The notes under the pieces are model-generated. The model worked only from the letters and a program-made list of their open reading frames with translations. It did not search any database and had not been told where the DNA came from. Below, piece by piece: positions 1-5,400 of a DNA stretch of 7,208 bases. Position numbers and translations under genes: made by a program. How positions within the stretch are numbered: the first letter of the stretch is position 1; each line of letters starts with the position of its first letter. Source of the stretch: an uncultured Eubacteriales bacterium (GTDB taxonomy: Bacteria; Bacillota; Clostridia; Lachnospirales; Lachnospiraceae). The stretch lies in assembly GCA_900313765.1 (NCBI GenBank), contig OMSN01000193.1, positions 1 through 7,208 on the forward strand, written 5' to 3'.

Positions 1-516
1 ACCATGGGCAATATCGTGCCCGACAACTGGGTGTATGTCCATGACAGAAACGTCAAAATGGGACGCTTTCAGATTTATAACAACTGGTCGCCCTATATGG
101 TAAAGAACATCGAAAACACCGTTTGGATGGGCTTGGAATATTTCTGCAACGAGGGCGACGACATGTGGTCGATGACCGACAGCGATTTTGCGCAGATGGC
201 GGTCAAAGAAATGGTCACTATGGGCTTGATTGACAGCGAAAGCGATGTGCTTGACAGCCATGTGGAGCGTGTCAAGAAGGCGTATCCCGCCTATTTTGAC
301 ACCTATGAGCACATGGACGAGCTGCGCGGCTATCTGGACACCATTCCCAACCTGTTCTGCGTCGGCAGAAACGGACAGCACCGCTACAATAATATCGACC
401 ACAGCATGTGCACCTCCTTTGAGGCGGTAAAAAATATTCTTTCGGGCGACACGAAAAAGGATAACATCTGGAACGTCAACACCGAGAAGGAATATCACGA
501 GGAGAAGGAGAGCTGA
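1..516 (+). CDS. NAD(P)/FAD-dependent oxidoreductase (UDP-galactopyranose mutase/protoporphyrinogen oxidase-like), C-terminal part
   Basis: The reading frame is open from the first base, so the gene starts outside the window. About 171 C-terminal residues are present and end at TGA 514-516. Three stretches are ones I recognise from clostridial FAD-dependent oxidoreductases found beside membrane glycosyltransferases: the NNWSPYMV block (near residue 27), the VWMGLEYFCNEGD block (near 41) and the VGRNGQHRYNNIDHSM block (near 121). The last is the usual C-terminal flavin-contacting segment of the amine-oxidase/UDP-galactopyranose-mutase fold. The N-terminal Rossmann dinucleotide-binding motif is off-window. 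The tail is acidic and charged, with no membrane segment. The stop overlaps the next start (ATGA), so the two genes are probably translationally coupled and serve one surface-polysaccharide pathway; the actual substrate cannot be told. Family assignment is fairly firm, but the specific reaction is unknown. Isoleucine codons are evenly split between ATT and ATC, unlike genes beyond 1140. Confidence 0.75.
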   Translation, partial: TMGNIVPDNWVYVHDRNVKMGRFQIYNNWSPYMVKNIENTVWMGLEYFCNEGDDMWSMTDSDFAQMAVKEMVTMGLIDSESDVLDSHVERVKKAYPAYFDTYEHMDELRGYLDTIPNLFCVGRNGQHRYNNIDHSMCTSFEAVKNILSGDTKKDNIWNVNTEKEYHEEKES

Positions 517-518
517 TG
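505..518 (+). promoter_or_regulatory. Ribosome binding site and ATGA coupling for the 516 start
   Basis: AAGGAG at 505-510 lies inside the end of the upstream oxidoreductase gene, five bases before the ATG at 516. That ATG shares bases with the upstream TGA. This spacing and overlap fix the start at 516 and suggest translational coupling. Confidence 0.8.
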
Positions 519-2687
519 AGTACGATAAAAGAAAAGGCGCGCACATTTGACGTGGTCTTTGACACGCTGCTGCGCCACCCGTATATTGTGATTGCGCTTT
601 TATGTGCGCTGCTTCTGCCGTTTGGCTTTGCGCAGGCAAGCCAAATTGCCGAGGGGCACATTGCGTTTGAGGAACTGCTTTGGCTTTTCGGCATGGTGGC
701 GTTAACCCTGTTTGGCAAGCCGAGCAAAAGCTTTAAAATCAATCTTTATCTGCTGCTTTCCTCGGCGGTGATGATTCTGTTGTTTTCGCTGATGGTCAGC
801 GAAAATCCCCAGCATGCGCAGATGATGTTTATCCTCGTGGGCGTCGGTATTTTTCAGCTCGGCGCGGTGATGGTTGCCGAAAAGTCGCTGAAAACCGACC
901 GCCTGATTTTGCTGATGATGGTGCTGGGCGTGGTGGTGCGCTACTGTTATGTGCTCCGCTATGACTATACCCAGCTGCAGCACGACGTCGGCTCCTTTGA
1001 GGGCACGCACGGTCACGCGTCCTATATTATGTATTGGTACGAAAACGGGTTAAAGCTGCCCGACTTTGACGTGTCCACGCGCTGGCAGTTCTATCATCCG
1101 CCGCTGCACCACTTGCTGATGGCGCTGCTGATGAGTGTGACAGCTGTACTGACTGGTCTGCTTGCTTCCCGGGTTTCTGCCGGTGTAGGCAGACGGCTTC
1201 GGGAATCCATCTATGAGAAGGTCATGAAGTTTACCAACGCAGAGATGGAGAAGTTCTCCACGGCATCTCTGATCACCAGGTCTACCAACGATATCCAGCA
1301 GGTCCAGTTCGTGATCGTCATGCTGCTTCGGATGGTGGCGTATGCTCCGATCCTTGCGGCGTTCGGCATCGTGAAGGTTATCCGCACCAGATCCGGAATG
1401 AGCTGGATCATCGTAGTGGCAGTAATCGCGCTGTCAGCACTGATCGGTATCCTGCTGGCGGTAGCCATGCCGAAGTTTAAGAAGATGCAGACACTGGTGG
1501 ACCGTTTGAATCTTGTATCGAGGGAACTGTTGACGGGCATCATGCCGATCCGCGCTTTCAGCCGGGAAGCGCATGAGGAGAAACGGTTTGAGAAGGCCAG
1601 CAGGGACCTGTATGAGACCCAGCTGTTTACAAACCGTACCATGTCCATCATGATGCCTGTTATGATGTTCATCATGAACGGGGTATCGGTACTGATCGTG
1701 TGGGTCGGCGCCGGGAGAGTCGATCTGGGAACCATCCAGGTAGGCGACCTCACCGCGTTTGTCACATACTCGATGGTTATCGTCATAGGCTTTCTGATGA
1801 TGTCCATGGTTTCTATCCTGCTGCCGCGTGCAGGCATTGCGGCGGACCGTATCGCAGAAGTGCTGGATACACCGGTATCCCTCATTGATCCGGATCAGCC
1901 AAGAGATGGCGAGGCCAGGGAAGGCAGCGGACGCCTTGCATTTCAGGATGTGCAGTTCACCTATCCGGGAGCAGAGGCACCGGCACTTGCAGATATCTCC
2001 TTTACGGCCAGTCCCGGGGAGGTTACCGCCATCATCGGCTCTACCGGATGCGGCAAGACCACGCTTGTGAATCTGATCCCGAGGTTCTTTGACGTGACGC
2101 AGGGACAGATCACTCTGGATGGGGTCGATATCCGTCAGCTGTCCCAGAAATATCTCAGAGATCAGATCGGATACGTGCCGCAGAAGGGGATGCTCTTTAC
2201 AGGTACCATCGAATCGAATATCAAATACGGCGGGGACCAGATCACGGACGAGGATATGAAGGAGGCGGCACGGATCGCTCAGGCAGAGGAATTTATCCTC
2301 GAGAAGAAAGAAGGATACGGGTATGACATCGCCCAGGAAGGCGCCAATGTCTCCGGAGGTCAGAGGCAGAGGCTGTCCATTGCAAGAGCGATCGCGAAAC
2401 ATCCGAAGATCTATGTGTTCGACGATTCATTTTCCGCGCTGGACTATAAGACAGATCTTGTCCTGCGGACAGAACTTATGAAATATACCGGCGATTCCAC
2501 CGTGATCATCGTTGCGCAGAGGATCTCCACGGTCCTTCATGCGGACAAGATCCTGTGCATGGAAGAAGGAAGGATCGTCGGCCAGGGAACCCATGAGGAA
2601 CTGATGAAGTCCTGTCCTACATACAGGGAGATCGCACAGAGCCAGCTCTCAGAGGCAGAGCTTGCGTCGATGGGAGGTGAGGACTGA
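516..2687 (+). CDS. Chimeric ORF: GT39-like glycosyltransferase N-terminus fused in frame to an ABC exporter subunit lacking its N-terminus
   Basis: This 723-residue frame contains parts of two proteins. Residues 1-206 are a GT-C fold membrane glycosyltransferase start (GT39/ArnT-like): hydrophobic helices near 22-42, 52-68, 75-95, 101-121 and 128-146, then QHDVG (155-159, the likely catalytic-Asp loop) and FYHPPLHH (192-199). The remaining catalytic and C-terminal parts are missing. From about residue 207 it is a type IV ABC exporter whose first helix and part of the second are missing. The rest is intact: Walker A GSTGCGKTT 508-516, Q-loop Gln556, signature VSGGQ 612-616, Walker B ending Asp636, then Asp637 in place of the catalytic Glu, and Gln668 in place of the switch His. 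The Asp and Gln substitutions are typical of the degenerate-site subunit in heterodimeric multidrug exporters. The stop overlaps the partner gene (ATGA). Neither half should work as in its family. An assembly chimera is more likely than a functional fusion. Confidence 0.85.
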   Translation: MSTIKEKARTFDVVFDTLLRHPYIVIALLCALLLPFGFAQASQIAEGHIAFEELLWLFGMVALTLFGKPSKSFKINLYLLLSSAVMILLFSLMVSENPQHAQMMFILVGVGIFQLGAVMVAEKSLKTDRLILLMMVLGVVVRYCYVLRYDYTQLQHDVGSFEGTHGHASYIMYWYENGLKLPDFDVSTRWQFYHPPLHHLLMALLMSVTAVLTGLLASRVSAGVGRRLRESIYEKVMKFTNAEMEKFSTASLITRSTNDIQQVQFVIVMLLRMVAYAPILAAFGIVKVIRTRSGMSWIIVVAVIALSALIGILLAVAMPKFKKMQTLVDRLNLVSRELLTGIMPIRAFSREAHEEKRFEKASRDLYETQLFTNRTMSIMMPVMMFIMNGVSVLIVWVGAGRVDLGTIQVGDLTAFVTYSMVIVIGFLMMSMVSILLPRAGIAADRIAEVLDTPVSLIDPDQPRDGEAREGSGRLAFQDVQFTYPGAEAPALADISFTASPGEVTAIIGSTGCGKTTLVNLIPRFFDVTQGQITLDGVDIRQLSQKYLRDQIGYVPQKGMLFTGTIESNIKYGGDQITDEDMKEAARIAQAEEFILEKKEGYGYDIAQEGANVSGGQRQRLSIARAIAKHPKIYVFDDSFSALDYKTDLVLRTELMKYTGDSTVIIVAQRISTVLHADKILCMEEGRIVGQGTHEELMKSCPTYREIAQSQLSEAELASMGGED
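1118..1142 (+). other. Junction between glycosyltransferase-derived and ABC-exporter-derived sequence
   Basis: The last glycosyltransferase-like residues (HHLLMAL) end at about 1130. ABC-exporter-like sequence (SVTAVLTGLLASRVSAGVG) begins at about 1134. The joining bases, GCGCTGCTGATG at 1122-1133, encode ALLM, which is plausible in either membrane helix. A short shared sequence could therefore have mediated the join, either in an assembler or by recombination. The exact breakpoint cannot be fixed from one sequence. Confidence 0.7.
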
Positions 2688-3616
2688 TGGCAGAAGGAAG
2701 AAGAAATGCCCGCCCCCGCGGCAGGCGCTTTGAGAAACCGAAGGATTTCATGGGTACGATCCGCAAACTCCTCTCCTACATGGGCAGGTACAGGATCGCA
2801 GTGATCATCGTCATGATCTTCGCCGTCGGATCCACCATCTTCAATGTCATCGGACCGAAGATCCTGGGAAATGCGACGACCGAACTGTTTAACGGTCTCA
2901 TCGCCAAGATCTCGGGAACAGGACAGATCAACTTCGGAAAGATCGGTTCGATCCTGCTGAAACTGATGGGACTCTACGCATGCAGTATGGTCTTTGCATT
3001 TATCCAGGGATGGGTGATGTCCGGCGTATCACAGAAGATGTGCTTCAGGATGCGGGAGGAGATCAGCCGGAAGATCAACCGGATGCCCCTGGGCTATTTC
3101 GAATCCAATACGGTTGGTGACGTGTTGTCCAGGATCACGAATGACGTCGACACACTGGGACAGTCTCTGAACCAGTCGATCACGCAGCTGATCACCTCTG
3201 TCTGCACGCTGATCGGCGTGCTGGTCATGATGCTGTCCATATCGCCTCTGATGACGCTGATCACCCTGATCATCCTTCCGGTTTCGATCGTGCTGGTGGC
3301 GGTCATTGTGAAGCGTTCTCAGAAGTATTTCTTCGCGCAGCAGAAGTACCTTGGAAAGATCGACGGACAGATCGAGGAAACCTTCTCCGGACACAATGTG
3401 GTCAAGGCATTCAACCGGGAAGAGACGGAACTGGAGGCGTTCAGGGAGACAAACGATATCCTGTTTGAATCCGGCTGGAAGAGCCAGTTCTTCTCCGGAC
3501 TCATGATGCCGCTGATGAACTTCGTCAGCAACCTGGGATATGTGGCGGTGGCGGTGGCCGGAGCGATGCTTGCCGCGGCAGGAACGATCATGATCGTGCC
3601 TTCGTGCAGTATGTAA
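2687..3616 (+). CDS. ABC exporter half-transporter, membrane-domain fragment (5' part of a frameshifted gene)
   Basis: This is the N-terminal part of the second subunit of a heterodimeric ABC exporter. The basic N-terminus (GRRNARPRGRRFEKPKDF) is followed by transmembrane helices near residues 36-56 and 86-109, the intracellular-loop region with GDVLSRITNDVDTLGQSL (about 143-160), helices near 166-186 and 187-208, the VVKAFNREE coupling segment (about 237-245), and helix 5 near 280-297. The family normally continues through a GDIQAF-like segment into helix 6 and the nucleotide-binding domain. Here the frame instead ends in a short unrelated tail and a TAA at 3614-3616. The true continuation is in another frame from 3598. 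The start is supported by GGGAGG at 2672-2677 and the ATGA overlap with the upstream stop. As written, this fragment has no ATPase domain. Confidence 0.85.
   Translation: MAEGRRNARPRGRRFEKPKDFMGTIRKLLSYMGRYRIAVIIVMIFAVGSTIFNVIGPKILGNATTELFNGLIAKISGTGQINFGKIGSILLKLMGLYACSMVFAFIQGWVMSGVSQKMCFRMREEISRKINRMPLGYFESNTVGDVLSRITNDVDTLGQSLNQSITQLITSVCTLIGVLVMMLSISPLMTLITLIILPVSIVLVAVIVKRSQKYFFAQQKYLGKIDGQIEETFSGHNVVKAFNREETELEAFRETNDILFESGWKSQFFSGLMMPLMNFVSNLGYVAVAVAGAMLAAAGTIMIVPSCSM
3584..3606 (+). other. Frameshift/deletion site in the second ABC exporter gene, beside a perfect palindrome
   Basis: The membrane part is in frame up to GTIMIV (ending 3598). The continuation AFVQYVKRF begins at GCC 3598-3600 in a different frame. 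The conserved family sequence between them (usually GDIQ or similar) is absent. Restoring frame needs 1 mod 3 inserted bases, and a 13-base loss would account for both the missing four residues and the shift. A 14-base perfect palindrome, ACGATCATGATCGT at 3584-3597, abuts the break. A direct repeat TCGTGC occurs at 3594-3599 and 3602-3607. Confidence 0.75.
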
Positions 3617-4497
3617 AGAGGTTTACCCAGCCGATCACCCAGATGGCGCAGGTCTCCAACATGCTGCAGTCCATGGCAGCGGCGGCAGAGCGCATCTTCG
3701 AGTTCCTGAATGAACCGGAGGAAGTGGCGGAAGCAGAGCATCCGGCACCTGTCACAGATATCGACGGCAGCGTCACATTTGACCATGTTCAGTTCGGCTA
3801 TAAGCCGGATAAGATCATTATCCATGACTTCAATCTTGATGTGAAACCGGGCAGCATGGTGGCGATCGTCGGTCCGACCGGAGCCGGGAAGACGACCATG
3901 GTGAAGCTGCTGATGCGTTTCTATGACGTGAACAGAGGACAGATCCTGGTCGGCGGGCATCCGGTTACCGAGTACCGCAGGACTGAGCTTCGCGAGGGCT
4001 TCGGCATGGTGCTTCAGGACGCCTGGCTGTTCAACGGTACGATCATGGAGAATATCCGCTACGGAAGGCTGGATGCCACGGATGAGGAAGTGATCGCCGC
4101 AGCGAAAGCGGCAAGGGCGGATCATTTTATCCGTGCGCTTCCCGGAGGCTATCAGATGGAACTGAACGAGGAGGCGACCAATGTCTCCCAGGGACAGAAA
4201 CAGCTTCTCACGATCGCGAGAGCTCTTCTTGCGGATAACCCGATCCTGATTCTGGATGAGGCGACATCTTCTGTCGACACCCGTACAGAGCACCTGATCC
4301 AGTCAGCCATGGAAACGCTGATGAAGGGCAGGACCAGCTTCGTGATCGCCCACAGGCTGTCCACGATCCGCAACGCGGATGTCATCCTGGTCATGAGAGA
4401 CGGCGATATCGTGGAGCAGGGCAGTCACAGGGAACTGATGGCGCTGAACGGCTTCTACGCGCAGCTCTACAATTCCCAGTTTGAACAGGCCGGGTGA
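3604..4497 (+). CDS. ABC exporter half-transporter, nucleotide-binding-domain fragment (3' part of the frameshifted gene)
   Basis: This is the ATPase half of the gene starting at 2687. Homology already begins at 3598 (AFVQYVKRF); the GTG at 3604 is only the first possible start, with no ribosome binding site in front, so separate translation is doubtful. Visible motifs are Walker A GPTGAGKTT (3871-3897), Q-loop Gln (4015-4017), the signature degenerated to VSQGQ (4183-4197), Walker B LILDE with the catalytic Glu at 4258-4260, and the switch His at 4351-4353. The combination of VSQGQ with canonical Glu and His is the pattern of the TM288-like subunit. It complements the Asp/Gln-bearing partner upstream, so one composite site would be competent and one degenerate. 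Adding about 13 missing bases would give a gene of about 608 codons, normal for the family. The gene is a pseudogene if the deletion is real. Substrate is unknown; drug or lipid export is typical of relatives. Confidence 0.85.
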   Translation: MQYVKRFTQPITQMAQVSNMLQSMAAAAERIFEFLNEPEEVAEAEHPAPVTDIDGSVTFDHVQFGYKPDKIIIHDFNLDVKPGSMVAIVGPTGAGKTTMVKLLMRFYDVNRGQILVGGHPVTEYRRTELREGFGMVLQDAWLFNGTIMENIRYGRLDATDEEVIAAAKAARADHFIRALPGGYQMELNEEATNVSQGQKQLLTIARALLADNPILILDEATSSVDTRTEHLIQSAMETLMKGRTSFVIAHRLSTIRNADVILVMRDGDIVEQGSHRELMALNGFYAQLYNSQFEQAG

Positions 4498-4585
4498 GAG
4501 AGTAAAGTGATATGATAAGATCTGAGTGTCAGACAGCGGCTGTGATGTGCAGATCGTGAGTTCTGACGGCAGAAGGAGGACCGAC
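4498..4585 (+). other. Intergenic spacer between the ABC gene and the NUDIX gene
   Basis: These 88 bases contain no terminator-like hairpin with a T-run and no convincing promoter. A 6-bp inverted repeat (GTCAGA 4528-4533, TCTGAC 4562-4567) ends just before the NUDIX ribosome binding site. The NUDIX gene may be co-transcribed with the ABC pair, but this is inferred only from the absence of signals. Confidence 0.4.
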
Positions 4586-4588
4586 ATG
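4573..4588 (+). promoter_or_regulatory. Ribosome binding site that fixes the NUDIX start
   Basis: AAGGAGGA at 4573-4580 is a near-perfect Shine-Dalgarno sequence five bases before the ATG at 4586. It selects this start over the upstream in-frame GTG at 4526. Confidence 0.85.
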
Positions 4589-5170
4589 GAGAGGGACAAG
4601 AGGAGAAAACTACTGGACCAGATCACGGCATATGTGCCCTTCAATGAGCAGGAGGAGCGGGACCGCGAACTGATCCTGCACGCGCTGGAGACGGAAGAAG
4701 ATGTGTTTACCCGGGACAATGCACTGTGCCACATGACCGCAAGCGCCTGGATTGTGAACGCGGACCGGACAAAAGCCCTGATGGCTTACCACAACATCTA
4801 CGATTCCTGGAGCTGGCTTGGCGGGCACGCGGACGGCGAGGAGGATCTTCTGTCGGTTGCCTGCAGGGAAGCGCGCGAGGAGGCCGGGATCCGGAATGTG
4901 AGACCTGCGTCAGATGAGATCTTCTCCCTGGAGGTTCTGACGGTGGACGGCCATGTGAAGAAAGGCAGGTATGTCAGCTCCCATCTGCACCTGAATGTAA
5001 CCTATCTGCTGGAAGCGGATGAGGAGGAAGGCCTTCATGTCAGGGAAGGGGAGAACAGCGGCGTGAAGTGGTTTGGCCTGGACGAGGCAGTTGAGGCGAG
5101 CTCAGAGCCCTGGTTCAGGGAACATATCTATTCCAAACTGAACGCGAAACTGCGCCGGACTTATGGCTGA
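4586..5170 (+). CDS. NUDIX hydrolase domain protein
   Basis: This 194-residue soluble protein carries a perfect NUDIX box at residues 80-102, beginning GHADGEE and ending REAREEAGI. It fits G-x5-E-x7-REUxEExGU, with the metal-binding glutamates in REAREE. NUDIX enzymes hydrolyse a nucleoside diphosphate linked to another moiety using Mg or Mn. The segment before the box (SAWIVNADRTKALMAYHNIYDSW) and the later SSHLHLNVTYLLEAD strand resemble clostridial NUDIX proteins of unassigned substrate, some annotated as MutT-like. The N-terminal 45 residues are charged and helical (LLDQITAYVPFNEQEERDRE), a common extension in this subgroup. No signal peptide or membrane segment is seen. It lies downstream of the ABC genes and is followed by a strong terminator at 5255-5300, so it is probably the last gene of its transcript. 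The substrate cannot be read from the sequence. Confidence 0.92.
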   Translation: MERDKRRKLLDQITAYVPFNEQEERDRELILHALETEEDVFTRDNALCHMTASAWIVNADRTKALMAYHNIYDSWSWLGGHADGEEDLLSVACREAREEAGIRNVRPASDEIFSLEVLTVDGHVKKGRYVSSHLHLNVTYLLEADEEEGLHVREGENSGVKWFGLDEAVEASSEPWFREHIYSKLNAKLRRTYG

Positions 5171-5184
5171 ATATCCGCACGCGA

Positions 5185-5224
5185 AGATGCAGAACCGGAA
5201 CCGGTCTGTACTGACGCAGCATCT
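5185..5224 (+). other. Inverted-repeat hairpin after the NUDIX gene
   Basis: AGATGC (5185-5190) pairs with GCATCT (5219-5224). Between them, ACCGG-AA-CCGGT (5194-5205) is a second compact inverted repeat. No T-run follows, so it is not an intrinsic terminator by itself. It could protect the 3' end of the transcript that stops at the terminator about 70 bases further on. Confidence 0.35.
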
Positions 5225-5246
5225 GTGTGGCGGAAACTGAAAAGTA

Positions 5247-5275
5247 TTGAGAAAAGAGAGCCCGTTTGCTATAAT
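5247..5275 (+). promoter_or_regulatory. Sigma-A-type extended -10 promoter for ychF
   Basis: The -35 box TTGAGA is at 5247-5252, followed by a 17-base spacer, then TATAAT at 5270-5275 preceded by TGC (extended -10, TG at 5267-5268). This is an almost consensus housekeeping promoter. Transcription would start near 5282-5284 and give ychF a leader of about 115 bases. The promoter overlaps the left arm and loop of the terminator at 5255-5300. Confidence 0.8.
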
Positions 5276-5300
5276 CAACATTTGCAATGGGCTCTTTTTA
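5255..5300 (+). terminator. Rho-independent terminator after the NUDIX gene
   Basis: AGAGCCC (5257-5263) pairs with GGGCTCT (5289-5295). The stem extends by a G-T wobble and two A-T pairs, then, past a bulged T, by a further GC/GC pairing. A five-T run at 5295-5299 follows at once. It would end the ABC/NUDIX transcript. Its loop contains the -10 box of the next promoter. Confidence 0.8.
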
Positions 5301-5328
5301 TATCGCTTACACGGGGGGGAGCCTGATC

Positions 5329-5400
5329 ATGAGGAAGTTCCTCACAGAAATGAAAACGGCAGGAAATCTTTGCCGTGGTAAGGAGAAAAAACTGATATGA
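5329..5400 (+). CDS. Putative 23-codon leader peptide overlapping the ychF start
   Basis: An ATG at 5329 opens 23 codons (MRKFLTEMKTAGNLCRGKEK then KLI) and stops at TGA 5398-5400, overlapping the ychF ATG at 5397 as ATGA. A purine-rich run of seven Gs followed by AG (5313-5321, core GGAG 5318-5321) lies seven bases before the ATG, which is good Shine-Dalgarno spacing. The ORF lies wholly within the leader expected from the promoter at 5247-5275. The product is small, basic and not recognised. It contains no run of one amino acid as in classical attenuators, so its role, if any, may be translational coupling to ychF. A hairpin (5330-5335 with 5339-5344) sits at its second codon and another (5356-5361 with 5371-5376) just before the ychF ribosome binding site. 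It could be a chance ORF, since 23 codons is short. Confidence 0.4.
   Translation: MRKFLTEMKTAGNLCRGKEKKLI
5356..5376 (+). promoter_or_regulatory. Leader hairpin next to the ychF ribosome binding site
   Basis: ACGGCA (5356-5361) pairs with TGCCGT (5371-5376) around a nine-base loop. It lies four bases before the ychF Shine-Dalgarno sequence AAGGAG (5380-5385). Spacing from that site to the ychF ATG is 11 bases, slightly long. Ribosomes translating the leader ORF would open this hairpin. Any regulatory effect is inference. Confidence 0.35.

Noticed and set aside
1434..2402. A long open frame on the minus strand opposite the ABC exporter gene
   Set aside because: It lies wholly opposite a frame with complete Walker A, signature and Walker B motifs. 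Its translation is low-complexity, rich in His, Arg and Asp, and resembles no protein.
3590..3616. Programmed ribosomal frameshifting in the second ABC gene
   Set aside because: There is no slippery heptamer at the break, and conserved residues are missing as well, which points to a deletion rather than recoding.
3319..4293. A 324-codon open frame on the minus strand spanning the frameshift site
   Set aside because: It is a shadow of the ABC nucleotide-binding domain in a GC-rich gene. The plus strand carries all recognisable motifs.
4511..4516. TATGAT as a -10 box for the NUDIX gene
   Set aside because: No -35 box lies at proper spacing; the nearest TTGAAC (4481-4486) is 24 bases upstream of it.
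4526..4585. Upstream GTG start giving the NUDIX protein 20 more residues
   Set aside because: There is no ribosome binding site before 4526, and a near-perfect one lies five bases before the ATG at 4586. The extra residues are not NUDIX-like.
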